From Streptomyces longispororuber (lineage in GTDB: Bacteria; Actinomycetota; Actinomycetes; Streptomycetales; Streptomycetaceae): 64,000 bases of DNA. The notes beneath the pieces were generated by a model that was not told the origin of the DNA, searched no databases, and was given only the letters and a program-made list of their open reading frames with translations. The position numbers and the translations under genes were made by a program. The stretch covers positions 1 to 64,000 of the forward strand of contig NZ_JAMOLN010000030.1 of the NCBI RefSeq assembly GCF_024448165.1, given 5' to 3'. Below are positions 8,146-17,645 of this stretch, piece by piece (within the stretch, counting starts at the first letter, position 1; each line of letters opens with the position of its first letter).

Positions 8146-9123
8146 TCAGACGCTGGCGGTCTGGGTCTTCTCGGGCTCGGCGGCCTCACCGTCGGCCAGC
8201 GCGGCCAGGAAGCGCTCGGCGTCGAGGGCGGCGGAGCAGCCGGTGCCGGCCGCCGTGATCGCCTGCCGGTAGGTGTGGTCCACGACGTCGCCGGCGCCGA
8301 AGACGCCCGTGAGGTTGGTGCGCGTCGACGGGGCGTCGACCTTCAGATAGCCCTCGTCGTCCAGCTCGAGCTGACCCTTGAAGAGCTCGGTCCGCGGGTC
8401 GTGGCCGATCGCGATGAACAGGCCGGTGACCGGCAGCTCCGACGTCTCGCCCGTCTTGAGGTTGCGCAGCGTCAGACCCTGGAGCTTCGGGTCGCCCTTG
8501 ATCTCGGCGACCTCGCTGTCCCAGACGAACTTGATCTTCGGGTCGGCGAAGGCGCGCTCCTGCATGGCCTTCGAGGCGCGCAGGGTGTCGCGGCGGTGCA
8601 CGATCGTCACGGACTTGGCGAAGCGCGAGAGGAAGGTGGCCTCCTCCATCGCGGTGTCACCGCCACCGATCACGGCGATGTCCTGGTCCTTGAAGAAGAA
8701 CCCGTCGCAGGTCGCGCACCAGGAGACGCCACGGCCGGACAGGGCGTCCTCGTTCGGCAGGCCGAGCTTGCGGTGCTGGGAGCCGGTGGTGACGATGACG
8801 GCCTTGGCGCGGTGCACGGTGCCGGCGGTGTCCGTCACGGTCTTGATCTCACCGGTCAGGTCCACGGCCACGACATCGTCGGGCACGAGCTCGGCGCCGA
8901 AGCGCTCGGCCTGGCCGCGCATGTTGTCCATGAGCTCAGGGCCCATGATGCCGTCCTGGAAGCCGGGGAAGTTCTCCACCTCGGTCGTGTTCATCAGCGC
9001 GCCACCTGCGGTGACGGCGCCCTCGAACACAAGCGGCTTCAGCGACGCGCGCGCGGTGTAGAGCGCCGCCGTGTAGCCGGCGGGCCCGGAGCCGATGATG
9101 ATCACGTTACGGACGTCGCTCAC
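8146..9123 (-). CDS. trxB: Thioredoxin reductase
   Basis: A 325-residue FAD/NADPH disulfide reductase. The FAD-binding GSGPAG is at residues 11-16, the redox-active pair CATC at 136-139 ([11 protein letters not shown]), the NADPH-binding GGGDTAMEE at about 153-161, and the second FAD motif [19 protein letters not shown] near the C-terminus. The size and order of domains are those of the low-molecular-weight bacterial enzyme. A SigR-type promoter lies 75-100 bases upstream, giving thiol-stress control, and trxA follows. Confidence 0.96.
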   Translation of the reverse strand: MSDVRNVIIIGSGPAGYTAALYTARASLKPLVFEGAVTAGGALMNTTEVENFPGFQDGIMGPELMDNMRGQAERFGAELVPDDVVAVDLTGEIKTVTDTAGTVHRAKAVIVTTGSQHRKLGLPNEDALSGRGVSWCATCDGFFFKDQDIAVIGGGDTAMEEATFLSRFAKSVTIVHRRDTLRASKAMQERAFADPKIKFVWDSEVAEIKGDPKLQGLTLRNLKTGETSELPVTGLFIAIGHDPRTELFKGQLELDDEGYLKVDAPSTRTNLTGVFGAGDVVDHTYRQAITAAGTGCSAALDAERFLAALADGEAAEPEKTQTASV

Positions 9124-9197
9124 GGCTTGATTCCTCGTCTCTGCGGGACTGCTGCGTACTGCCGGGGGAGCCTCTTCTCAGGACTCTCACCCCACCC

Positions 9198-9223
9198 AAC
9201 GGATCCTACGGGGCATGCATTCC
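9198..9223 (-). promoter_or_regulatory. SigR-type promoter of trxBA
   Basis: On the minus strand GGAAT (9219-9223) and GTT (9198-9200) are separated by exactly 18 bases, matching the GGAAT-N18-GTT consensus of the thiol-oxidative-stress sigma factor SigR. trxBA is a well established SigR target in Streptomyces coelicolor. Confidence 0.85.
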
Positions 9224-9265
9224 CGACGTGTCCGGGCGCACGTCGGGAGTGCGTTCGGGTGCCCC

Positions 9266-10177
9266 TCAGCGACGCTTGTAGGAGTGGGTGTACAGCAGCT
9301 CGCCCGTGGACGTGTGCCGGCTCATGCAGGAGGAATCCACGATGAACGCGGTCACCTGATGCGCCGGGTCGGACTCGTGGGGCAGCACGACGAGGTAGGC
9401 GTCCTTCCCCTCGTACGTGCCCTTCTCCACAGCCAGCGGGTCCTCGTTGCGCTGGGTTCCCTGCTGGACGCAGGGCGGTGCGTAGGGCGCCTGCTTCTTC
9501 ATCGGCGAGTTCGAGCCCGGAGCCTTGGGGCCGGTGTCCTCGGTGCCGAACGGCTCCGTGCTGGACGACTGGGTGCCGAGCAGCTTCGAGACCTTGGTCT
9601 GCAGCGTGCTCTGCGCGAAGGTGTCCGATGCGCTGCTCGTGGGCGCTTTCGCAGTCGGGGATCCGCCGGTGTTCTGCATCAGAAGCGCGCCCACGCCGAG
9701 CGCGGCCACCGTCAGGACGGAGCCGATGGCGGCACCGGTGCGGCGCCGTGTGAAGCGGGACTTGCGCCCCGGCCCCGTGGCGGCGCGTGCGTGCCCTGCG
9801 GGCCGGTCCGTGGAACGCAGCGAAGGCTCGGCGGTCTCGGTCGTCGATGTTTCACGTGAAACAGGATCAGTGGTTTCACGCGGCGAGGTCTCGGCGAGCT
9901 CGTGCTCCGGGGCCGCGGTGACACTGTCCAGAAGCGCTTCGGCGGCCAGCGCCGCGTCGATGCGTGTGGCGATGTCCTCGGGCATCCGCGGCGGACCCGG
10001 CAGGGTGCCGAGCATGCCGCGGATCTCCTCCAGGGAGGCATAGACGTCCGCGCAGAGCACACAGCCGTCGAGGTGACGCCGGATGTCGGAGGTGCGCGAG
10101 GGCGGCAACAGGCCTTCGGCGAGATCGGAGATCTCGGTGACCTCCGGGTGCTCTGCCGTGTCGGTCGTGGATGTCAC
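9266..10177 (-). CDS. Zinc-type (ZAS) anti-sigma factor, partner of SigM
   Basis: A 303-residue single-pass membrane protein. The N-terminal domain carries the zinc-binding anti-sigma motif H-x3-C-x2-C (H35, C39, C42 in HLDGCVLC). A linker rich in Ser/Thr/Glu follows, then a membrane segment at about 149-167 (AAIGSVLTVAALGVGALLM) and an extracytoplasmic domain of about 135 residues with two Cys. It should hold SigM inactive at the membrane until an envelope signal arrives. The GTG start overlaps the end of sigM by four bases, so the pair is translationally coupled. A parS site within the linker coding sequence is read as PVSRET at residues 105-110. Confidence 0.85.
   Translation of the reverse strand: MTSTTDTAEHPEVTEISDLAEGLLPPSRTSDIRRHLDGCVLCADVYASLEEIRGMLGTLPGPPRMPEDIATRIDAALAAEALLDSVTAAPEHELAETSPRETTDPVSRETSTTETAEPSLRSTDRPAGHARAATGPGRKSRFTRRRTGAAIGSVLTVAALGVGALLMQNTGGSPTAKAPTSSASDTFAQSTLQTKVSKLLGTQSSSTEPFGTEDTGPKAPGSNSPMKKQAPYAPPCVQQGTQRNEDPLAVEKGTYEGKDAYLVVLPHESDPAHQVTAFIVDSSCMSRHTSTGELLYTHSYKRR
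9849..9862. promoter_or_regulatory. parS: parS site inside the anti-sigma gene
   Basis: Perfect GTTTCACGTGAAAC located in the low-complexity linker between the anti-sigma domain and membrane segment, where it is tolerated as coding sequence. Confidence 0.93.
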
Positions 10178-10896
10178 GCTCGCCCACCTCCGCCCTTCAC
10201 CGCAGCCGAATCATTTGGTCCTGCGTCGTCCCGAGGACCCGCTGCGGGTGGGACGGATGTCCCCTGCGTCCGGTTCCTTCCAGGGGTCGGGTTCTCGCCA
10301 CCTTCGGTACTCTCCTTGGCCCCGCTCTCCGTACGGAGATGGGTCAGGAGGGGAAGCAGTCTGGCTCTGCCGCGCGCACAGCGACTCTTGACCGTTCCTG
10401 TGGGGACGTCGAGGAGCCGGGCGGCCTCGGCCACCGGGTAGCCCTGCATGTCGACGAGGACGAGCGCGGCCCGCTGGTCCGTCGGCAGCGATCCCAGGGC
10501 GGCCAGGAGCTCGCGGTGGAGGTCGTTGCGCTCGGCGGGCGCGGCCGCCGATTCGTGCGGCTCCAGGAGCTGGTCCAGGCGATCGGCGTCGTCCACGGGG
10601 GACGTCTTCCGCGATGCCATTTTGCGAGCCCGGTCCAGGCACGCGTTCACGGTGATGCGGTGCAGCCAGGTCGTGACGGCGGACTGGCCGCGGAAGGTGT
10701 GCGCGGCGCGGTAGGCGGAGACCAGCGCGTCCTGCACCGCGTCCGCGGCTTCCTCGCGGTCTCCCAGCGTCCGCAGCGCCACCGCCCACAGTCGGTCCCG
10801 GTGCCGTCGCACGATCTCGCCGAAGGCGTCCTTGTCCCCCGCGACGTGGCGGGCGAGGAGGTCCTGATCGCTCGCTCCGCCGTAGGCGTCGTCCAC
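10174..10896 (-). CDS. sigM: ECF RNA polymerase sigma factor SigM
   Basis: A 240-residue ECF sigma factor. Region 2 covers about residues 20-90 (FGEIVRRHRDRLWAVALRT, the DAVQDALVSAYRAAHTFRG segment and TWLHRITVNACLDRAR) and region 4 covers about 125-180 with the helix-turn-helix VAEAARLLDVPTGTVKSRCARGR. A 55-residue Pro/Gly/Thr-rich tail follows. Position directly before its ZAS anti-sigma and beside trxBA matches sigM of S. coelicolor and of mycobacteria, where it responds to oxidative or envelope stress. Its own promoter would be in the 42-base gap after the pseudokinase gene or further upstream in the murJ operon. Confidence 0.88.
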   Translation of the reverse strand: MDDAYGGASDQDLLARHVAGDKDAFGEIVRRHRDRLWAVALRTLGDREEAADAVQDALVSAYRAAHTFRGQSAVTTWLHRITVNACLDRARKMASRKTSPVDDADRLDQLLEPHESAAAPAERNDLHRELLAALGSLPTDQRAALVLVDMQGYPVAEAARLLDVPTGTVKSRCARGRARLLPLLTHLRTESGAKESTEGGENPTPGRNRTQGTSVPPAAGPRDDAGPNDSAAVKGGGGRA

Positions 10897-10938
10897 TGCC
10901 GAACCCCCTCCCCCTGGTGAGTCACGGTGTCCCGGTGG

Positions 10939-12666
10939 TCAGCCGGTGAACTTCACATCCGTGATGCCCTGCTTGTAGCCGGCCTGGCTGTACCCATCCT
11001 GACCCGCGTGCGGCAGTGCCGTCAGCCATACGAGTACGTACCGCGTCCTGACCGGCTTGTCGGCCTCGACGCTCGCCGTCTTGGCCCGGGTCTTGGTCTG
11101 GGCGCCGATCCGCTTCAGACCGTCCACGGAGGCCGGTGAGAGCGAGTCGGCCGCGTACAGCGAGACCGTGGTGTGGTCGCCGTCGTAGCGGAGCCCTATC
11201 GACGCGGCCGACACGTCCTTGGCCGAACCGAGGTCGTACACGATGCCGACACCCGGCTTTATGACCATCTCGGGGCCGTCGAGGAACGACTTGGTGCGCC
11301 AGTACGTGGAACTGTCGCCGTCGTACGTGTCCGCGACGTCGTTGGGTGCCTGGGGGTCGCCCTTGGCGACGTACTCCTGGGCGCCCTTGATGGTGTGCGG
11401 CTTGGCGGGCTTCTTGTCGTCCTTGCCGCCGCCGCCGTCGGTCGTGTGCGTGGTCTCGGAGTCGCCGGACTTGCCCTGGTCCATGAGGGCGTCCGCGAGC
11501 TGCCAGCTGCCGAGCCCCAGCGCGGCGATGAGCAGCGCTGACACGGCCCACTTGAGGGCCTTGCCGGTACGGCTCTGCAGCGGGGGCGGCGGGGTGGGCA
11601 CCGGCTGGGTGACGCCGGGCGCGGCCTGGCGGCCGTACGTGCCCTGCTGGTAGGTGGTCCGCTGGTACTCCGGCGGAGCGGTGAAGGCGGGCTCCGGCGG
11701 GCGGATCCTGGGCATCTCGCCGATGGCCTTCACCAGGTCCTCCGGCGTGGTGCACGGAGGCTCCTGGCGGGACGCCGTCGCCCCGTCGTTGGCGAGCGCG
11801 CGCATGGCGAGCTCCGCGAGGCCGCGGTGCACGCCGGCCCTCACCTGGTCGGGCGCGATGAGGCCGACGCCCTTGGGCAGCCCCGACAGGCCGTACGCGT
11901 CGTTCTCGTACGGCCAGCGCTGCGTCAGGGCGGCGTACAGCAGCGCGCCGATCGCCTCGGTGTCGGTGCGCTGCGGGGTGTCGGACGTGATGCCGCGCAG
12001 CGCGGCGTTCACGGCGAGGCCGCGGATGCGCCACTGGCCCGTGGAGGTACGCAGCACGGCGCTCGGCGTGAGCCGCAGATGGGCCAGGCCCTCGCGGTGT
12101 GCCGCGGCCATGGCGTGCGAGACCTGGTTGACCATCTGGTACGCGTCGTGCGCCTCGAGCGAGCTCACGGCGAGCAGCGCGGTCAGCTCCGTGGCGTCGG
12201 GCAGCCACTCGTGGACGACGTAGACGAGATCGTTCTCCTCGACGGCGTCGAGGACCTGGACGAACCGCGGGTCGCCGAGCAGCGCCGACGAGCGGGCCGC
12301 GGCGAGCACCGAGCGGGCCCGCGGATGATCGGCGGGCAGCAGGTGCACGCCGACAGCGCGGCGGAGCTTCTCGTCCACCGCACGCCAGCTGCTGAAACCG
12401 TCCAGACGGGTGACGCACTCCTCGAGCCGGTAGCGTCTGGCGAGCTTGTGCCCGCTGTGCAGCTCGGGTGGTGTCGTCTTCCCGGGGCTCACGTGTGTCC
12501 CCGTCTCCGCGGTGTCCGCGGGTTCCTCGCGTGCCGCCGTGTCCCGCTCCCCGGTCTGGGCCGCCCCGTCGGCCGTGGCCTGCTCCGCCTTGTCCGCCTT
12601 GGCGGCCAGCGGCTCGTCGCCGCCGTTGTCGGCCACGTCGACGGCAGCCGTGCTCCGTTCCGCCAC
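10939..12666 (-). CDS. Membrane-anchored pseudokinase of the MurJ locus
   Basis: A 575-residue single-pass protein. An acidic Ala-rich N-terminus (about 70 residues) precedes a protein-kinase fold in which the catalytic HRDxKxxN is degraded to HLRLTPSAV (about 196-204) and DFG to RGLAVN (about 215-220), so phosphotransfer is unlikely. A Pro/Gln/Tyr linker leads to a membrane segment at about 371-388 (LKWAVSALLIAALGLGSWQL) and an extracellular C-terminal beta-sandwich resembling discoidin/F5-8C domains. In Mycobacterium tuberculosis the equivalent pseudokinase is fused to MviN/MurJ and recruits FhaA; here it is a separate gene 60 bases after murJ. I favour GTG 12666 (AGGA seven bases upstream); GTG 12726 is possible. 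Confidence 0.8.
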   Translation of the reverse strand: MAERSTAAVDVADNGGDEPLAAKADKAEQATADGAAQTGERDTAAREEPADTAETGTHVSPGKTTPPELHSGHKLARRYRLEECVTRLDGFSSWRAVDEKLRRAVGVHLLPADHPRARSVLAAARSSALLGDPRFVQVLDAVEENDLVYVVHEWLPDATELTALLAVSSLEAHDAYQMVNQVSHAMAAAHREGLAHLRLTPSAVLRTSTGQWRIRGLAVNAALRGITSDTPQRTDTEAIGALLYAALTQRWPYENDAYGLSGLPKGVGLIAPDQVRAGVHRGLAELAMRALANDGATASRQEPPCTTPEDLVKAIGEMPRIRPPEPAFTAPPEYQRTTYQQGTYGRQAAPGVTQPVPTPPPPLQSRTGKALKWAVSALLIAALGLGSWQLADALMDQGKSGDSETTHTTDGGGGKDDKKPAKPHTIKGAQEYVAKGDPQAPNDVADTYDGDSSTYWRTKSFLDGPEMVIKPGVGIVYDLGSAKDVSAASIGLRYDGDHTTVSLYAADSLSPASVDGLKRIGAQTKTRAKTASVEADKPVRTRYVLVWLTALPHAGQDGYSQAGYKQGITDVKFTG

Positions 12667-12786
12667 CGTCGTTCCTGCCTCCCCATCCGTTGCACTCACT
12701 GCGACGTCAAAGCCAATTGTGCCCACAGTCCGGCGCTATGCACGACACGCGGTAGCCGCCGATGGTTGCACGCACTTCCGGTCGGA

Positions 12787-15036
12787 TCACCGGCCGAGAC
12801 GGCCACGCACCATTCCGACCATCGAATTGAGCTCCTCGATCCTCATCTTCCGGGCCGCCACGTAGAAGACTCCCAGCAGCACCGCACCTCCGACGACCAG
12901 TGCCGCGATCGATCCGACCGCGCCGTGGCCGAGGGCCTTCGTGAGCGCGTACCCGATTCCGCCGCCGATCACCGCGGCAGGCACGGACGCGAGGCAGAGG
13001 CGGGCGTACGTACGCACGACGTTCGGGCCGTCCAGGTCGCCCCCGAGCCGCTTGCCCAGCCGCTTCCATGCGACGCCGACACCGATCGCGTACGCGAGAC
13101 CGTACGAGAAGGCCATGCCGACGACCGCCCACCGGGCGGGCAGGATGGCGTAGCAGACGGCCGAGGCGGCGGCGTTGACCGCGGCGACGATGACCGTGTT
13201 GTAGAAGGGCGTCCGAGTGTCCTCGTACGCGTAGAAGCCGCGCAGCACCACGTACTGCACGGAGAACGGGATGAGGCCGAGTCCGAACGCCATGAGGATG
13301 TAGCCCATGGACTGGGCGGCCTCGGTGCCGCTGGAGCCGAACAGCAGGGTGCACATCGGGACGCCGAGCGCCACGAACATGAAGGCGACGGGGACGATGG
13401 CCACCGCCGAGGTCCGCAGACCCGAGGAGATGTCGTCGCGGACCGCTCCGGGGTCGCCGTCGTGCGCGGACCGCGAGATGCGCGGCAGCATCGCCGCCAT
13501 GACCGAGACGGTGATGATCGCCTGCGGCATGCCCCAGATCAGCTGGGCGTTGGAGTAGCCCAGGATGCCGGTGCCCTTGACCGGGGACGCCTCGCCCGCC
13601 GCTGTGGCGAGCTGGGTGACGACGATGACGCCGGCCTGGTTGGCGAGGACGAACAGCACGGTCCACTTGGCGAGCTTCACGGCCTTGCCCAGGCCGTGGC
13701 CCTTCCAGTCGAAGCGGAGACGGAAGCGGAAGCCGGTCTCGCGCAGGTACGGGATCATCGCCAGCGCCTGCACGGTCAGACCGAGCAGCGTGCCGATGCC
13801 GAGCAGGCGGACGCCGTCGTCCGGGATCGTCTTCACGCCCATGTGGGTCTCGGCCGCGGTGCCGTAGACCCAGATGAACATGCCGAACGTGAAGATCATG
13901 ACGATGTTGTTCAGGACCGGGGTCCACATCATCGCGCCGAACTTGCCGCGGGCGTTCAGGATCTGGCCCATGACCACGTGCACACCCATGAAGAAGATCG
14001 TGGGCAGGCAGTAGCGGGCGAAGGTGACGCCGACACTGTCGGCGTCCGGGTTGTTCGAGACCGTGCTCGACATCAGGTTGATCAGCAGAGGTGCGGCGAC
14101 GACGACGATCACGACGATCGCCGCGAGGGCCACCATGACGAGCGTCAGCAGCCGGTTCGCGTACGCCTCGCCGCCGTCCTCGTCCTCCTTCATGGAACGG
14201 ACGAGCTGCGGCACGAACACGGAGTTCAGACCGCCGCCGACGGTCAGGATGTAGATCATCGTCGGCAGCGTGTACGCGACGGTCCAGGTGTCACCGAGCA
14301 GTCCGGCGCCGAGCGCCGCGGTGATCACCATGGTGCGGACGAAGCCGGTGAGGCGGGAGACGAGCGTGCCCGCCGCCATCACCGCGCTCGACTTCATCAG
14401 GCTGGAGGCCCGGCCGCCCTTCTTCGCGGGCGCCGGGGCGGGCGCCGCTGCCGGCGGAGGCACCGGCACGGGGGCCTGACCGAGGAACTGGGTCGGGTCG
14501 TCCACCGGCTGCTCCACCGGGGCGCGACCGCTGCCGTAGCCGGGCTGCTGGTCGCGGAAGAGGTGGGCGAAGGCGTCCGGCTCGTGGCGCTCCTCGCTCG
14601 CCTGCGTCACGAGGTCGTCGACGCCCACGAACTGCGTCGTCCGCGCGTCGTCGCCGTACGGCAGGTACTGGGTGGCGCCGTCCGGCTCCGGCGCGGGCGT
14701 CTGCGCCCACACCCGCGGGTCCGGCTGGTACTGGTTCGCGGGCGGCGGAGCGTAGAGCGGCTGCTGTTGCTGGTACGTGCCCGGGGGCGGCGGCGGATGC
14801 GCGGCGCGGTCGTACAGCGCCTCGGTCACCGGGTCCTGGGCGGCCAGGTCGTTGGCCCGGTACGGGTCCTGGTCGTAGGCGTCCTGGAGGTACGCGTCCT
14901 GCGGATACGCGTCGGGCGCGGGCTGGGGCGGCGGGACCTGCCCGCCGGCCCCGTGCGAGCCGGCGTACGGGTGGCCATCGCCCGAGGCAGAGCCGCCCGA
15001 GCCCTGGCCACGGTCACCGTCGTACGGCGCGTTCAT
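12787..15036 (-). CDS. murJ: Lipid II flippase MurJ (MviN)
   Basis: A 749-residue MOP-superfamily transporter that flips lipid II across the membrane for peptidoglycan synthesis. Residues 1-208 are a cytoplasmic, Pro/Gln/Tyr/Asp-rich low-complexity extension. The 14-helix MurJ core starts near residue 210 (SLMKSSAVMAAGTLVSRLTGFVR) and includes the conserved ARYCLPTIFFMGVHVVMGQ and FALVLANQAGVIVV-type segments. GAGGTGGGG precedes the ATG. It is the second gene of a minus-strand cluster DUF6049-murJ-pseudokinase-sigM-anti-sigma, so precursor export and envelope stress control are physically linked. The extension could be a docking site for FHA or other division proteins (inference). Confidence 0.93.
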   Translation of the reverse strand: MNAPYDGDRGQGSGGSASGDGHPYAGSHGAGGQVPPPQPAPDAYPQDAYLQDAYDQDPYRANDLAAQDPVTEALYDRAAHPPPPPGTYQQQQPLYAPPPANQYQPDPRVWAQTPAPEPDGATQYLPYGDDARTTQFVGVDDLVTQASEERHEPDAFAHLFRDQQPGYGSGRAPVEQPVDDPTQFLGQAPVPVPPPAAAPAPAPAKKGGRASSLMKSSAVMAAGTLVSRLTGFVRTMVITAALGAGLLGDTWTVAYTLPTMIYILTVGGGLNSVFVPQLVRSMKEDEDGGEAYANRLLTLVMVALAAIVVIVVVAAPLLINLMSSTVSNNPDADSVGVTFARYCLPTIFFMGVHVVMGQILNARGKFGAMMWTPVLNNIVMIFTFGMFIWVYGTAAETHMGVKTIPDDGVRLLGIGTLLGLTVQALAMIPYLRETGFRFRLRFDWKGHGLGKAVKLAKWTVLFVLANQAGVIVVTQLATAAGEASPVKGTGILGYSNAQLIWGMPQAIITVSVMAAMLPRISRSAHDGDPGAVRDDISSGLRTSAVAIVPVAFMFVALGVPMCTLLFGSSGTEAAQSMGYILMAFGLGLIPFSVQYVVLRGFYAYEDTRTPFYNTVIVAAVNAAASAVCYAILPARWAVVGMAFSYGLAYAIGVGVAWKRLGKRLGGDLDGPNVVRTYARLCLASVPAAVIGGGIGYALTKALGHGAVGSIAALVVGGAVLLGVFYVAARKMRIEELNSMVGMVRGRLGR

Positions 15037-15081
15037 GGATACCCCACCTCATCGTCCCCGGCCCACCGGCCACGACATCGC

Positions 15082-17451
15082 TCAACGGTCCACTCTCTCA
15101 CCCGTCCCCGACGGGGCCGTGCTTTCGGAGGAGGTGTCAGCCGTCGGGTCACTCGGCTGCTGCGGAACGTCTGCCCGGGCGGTGGGAGCCGACTCGTCCT
15201 CCGGCGCGGGCTCCGCCGCAGCCTCCGAGTCGCTGTCCGGGGCGTCCTCGCCGGCCTTGGCCGCCTTGTCGGCGGCGGCCCGCTTGCGCTGCGTGTACAT
15301 CCGGAACCCGGCCAGGACCAGCAGCAGGACTCCGCCGGCGATGACGAGCATCACGGTCGGCGTGACCTCGTTGGCATCCACCTGGAAGGACACCTCCTGG
15401 CCGTAGGCGTCACCGTCCTGGGTGAAGAGCTGGGCGTGGACCGTGACCGGGCCGGTCGCCTTGGCCGTGGTGGTGAACTTCACGGACTGGCTGTGGCCGC
15501 TGGCGATCTTCACCGGCTGGTCCTGGAACGTCTCGCCGTTGATCTTGAGGCGGGTGCCGTTGCCGGAGGTGAGGCGCAGCGTCAGGTGGTCGACGTCCTG
15601 CCACAGGTTGTTCTGCACCGACACCGGGATGGTGGCGCTGCGACCGGAGAGCTTCACCTCGGACTTCTCGATCAGCATCACCTGATCGGTGAGGCCGCGC
15701 AGATAGCTGGAGACCCCGTCCCGGAAGGTCGTCGCCGTGCCGGTCCGGCCCCGCCACGACGTGGACACCTCGCGGTCCATCGCCCGGCCGAACGGAGTCA
15801 CCACGCGCGACTTGTCGGTGAGGATGACCTTGAAGTTCTCGAGGTCGCTCTCGGTGGCCGCGATCTGCTCGAAGGCGGGCGGCTTCAGCTCCTGCTTGCG
15901 GAGGTACGCCGGATAGGAGCGCGGCACGCGGGTCGTGGCGCCCGGGTCGGGCTTGGCCTTGGCGGCGGCGGCCAGGCTCTGGGGCTGCGACCAGGTGCCG
16001 CTCTGCAGGATGCCCACCGCCTCGGCCATCGTCTGGGCCTGGCTCGCCGTGGGCATCCGCTGCGGGGCCACGACGACGCTGCGCTGCTTGTCCGTCTGCA
16101 GGTCGAACATGAGGCTCTGGGCGAGGAACTCCTGCACGGCGAGCGTGGACCTCTCGGCGCCCGTCATGTCGCCCTGGAACGCCGTCGACAGCCGTGCGTC
16201 GGCGACCACGGCCGTGGCCCCGCCGCCGATGGGGCGCGCGGCGGACGGGGTGTACGTGAGGGTGCCCGTCTCCCGGAGGCTGTCGCTGCGCGCGATGATC
16301 TTGTCCGCGCCCGCCGACGTCGCGACCTTGACGATGTCGGGGTCGACGGCGCCGTCGGCGGGCCAGGCGTACGAGGTGTCCGGCTTCACGTGGAGGATCG
16401 TGTCCACGGTCTTCTCGGCGGCGTCCGTGGCGTTCTTGAGGTGGCCGAGGGAGCCGGAGATCTTCGTGCCGCTGTGGGCGAGGGAGGCCAGGTCCGGGTC
16501 CGCGAACGGCAGCGTGACCACCTTCTGGCCCTGCACCGCGGTCTCCAGTTCGCTCAGCCACGCCTTGGCCGTCGACTGGTCCTTGCCGGACGTGAGCTTT
16601 CCGTCCACTTCCTTGATCTTGTACGACTCCGTCATCGCGTCGACGGAGGCCAGCAGGTCGGGGTCGATCACCCAGGTGACGTCGAGTTCGCTGCCGAGCT
16701 CCAGCATCCGCTGGAGGCGGCCGCCGGCGCCGATCTGCTCGGCCAGGCTGTCGTCGTTGAAGACGGGCGTCTGCTCTTCGTTCGTGCCCGTCTCGGCCGT
16801 CAGATGGGTGCTGGAGATCAGCGGCCACAGCACCGTGGTCTTCGTCCGGGGGCCGGCGCCGTCGGGCTGCCAGGGAAGGAAGCTCCGCTGGATGCCCAGC
16901 GTCTGCAGGTACGGCTGCGCGGCCGTCTGGCCCATGAGGGCGACGCTGATCTGGTAGACGCCCTCGGACCCGAGCTGCAGCGCCTTCGCCGGGACGGAGA
17001 GCGTGAAGTCCTGCTGCGCGCCGGGCGCGAGCGTGGGGACCTTCTTGGCGTACTTGCCGCCGATCTCCCGGCCGCTGGGCGTGCCGCCCGTGCTGCTCTT
17101 CGCGTCGGCGTCGATCTGGGAGCGGCCGCCGTAGGACGTGCCGACGCGCAGGGCCATGTGCGCGCCGGTGACGGCCTGCTTGCCGTTGTTGGTGATCCGG
17201 CCCTTGACGGTGAGCGTGTCACTCTCGCTCGGCGCGCCGGGCGAGAGCTCGTTCACCGCGACGTCGACCGTGGTCGTGCCCGTCGCGGCGGCGGTGGCCG
17301 CGGACGGTGCCGAGGCATGGGCGGGAGTGGCTCCGGACAGCAGGGGGAGCGCCGCCACGAGCGGCGCCGCGGCGAGCAGGGCTCCCGCGTGCCGCAGCAG
17401 TCGGCGGGCAGGTGAGGGACTCATCCCTGGGAAGTCTGCCGCCTCGGCCAC
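15082..17451 (-). CDS. DUF6049 family secreted/membrane-anchored protein
   Basis: A protein of 789 residues (or 780 if it starts at ATG 17424) that is conserved directly upstream of murJ in actinobacteria. An N-terminal signal sequence (MSPSPARRLLRHAGALL... ending ATPAHA) leads to a large extracytoplasmic region of Ig-like and solenoid character. A C-terminal membrane segment (TPTVMLVIAGGVLLLVLAGF) is followed by a basic and acidic cytoplasmic tail. No catalytic motif is evident and the function is unknown. The 45-base gap to murJ implies cotranscription and a role in envelope assembly. A long plus-strand open frame across it is a GC-bias shadow. Confidence 0.8.
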   Translation of the reverse strand: MAEAADFPGMSPSPARRLLRHAGALLAAAPLVAALPLLSGATPAHASAPSAATAAATGTTTVDVAVNELSPGAPSESDTLTVKGRITNNGKQAVTGAHMALRVGTSYGGRSQIDADAKSSTGGTPSGREIGGKYAKKVPTLAPGAQQDFTLSVPAKALQLGSEGVYQISVALMGQTAAQPYLQTLGIQRSFLPWQPDGAGPRTKTTVLWPLISSTHLTAETGTNEEQTPVFNDDSLAEQIGAGGRLQRMLELGSELDVTWVIDPDLLASVDAMTESYKIKEVDGKLTSGKDQSTAKAWLSELETAVQGQKVVTLPFADPDLASLAHSGTKISGSLGHLKNATDAAEKTVDTILHVKPDTSYAWPADGAVDPDIVKVATSAGADKIIARSDSLRETGTLTYTPSAARPIGGGATAVVADARLSTAFQGDMTGAERSTLAVQEFLAQSLMFDLQTDKQRSVVVAPQRMPTASQAQTMAEAVGILQSGTWSQPQSLAAAAKAKPDPGATTRVPRSYPAYLRKQELKPPAFEQIAATESDLENFKVILTDKSRVVTPFGRAMDREVSTSWRGRTGTATTFRDGVSSYLRGLTDQVMLIEKSEVKLSGRSATIPVSVQNNLWQDVDHLTLRLTSGNGTRLKINGETFQDQPVKIASGHSQSVKFTTTAKATGPVTVHAQLFTQDGDAYGQEVSFQVDANEVTPTVMLVIAGGVLLLVLAGFRMYTQRKRAAADKAAKAGEDAPDSDSEAAAEPAPEDESAPTARADVPQQPSDPTADTSSESTAPSGTGERVDR

Positions 17452-17645
17452 GCGCTCGTCCGTCCCTCGTCGTCGTCAGTGGTCGCAGATGTGTCCACGC
17501 ATGGTAACGAGGAGCACTGTGGCTGAGTGCCCGGGTCTGCCTCACAAGATCGTGGAGCCAGGGTAGGGGGCCGCCCGGACGGTCCGGGCGGTGGCCCGGC
17601 AAACGGTTCGGTGCGGGCCGCCCGGGCCACGTACCCTGTCCTGTT

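Noticed and set aside
11827-17415. Very long plus-strand open frame (over 1800 codons) opposite the murJ cluster
   Set aside because: Translation is Arg/Gly/His-rich with no domain; it is the antisense shadow of three well supported minus-strand genes caused by high GC at third positions.
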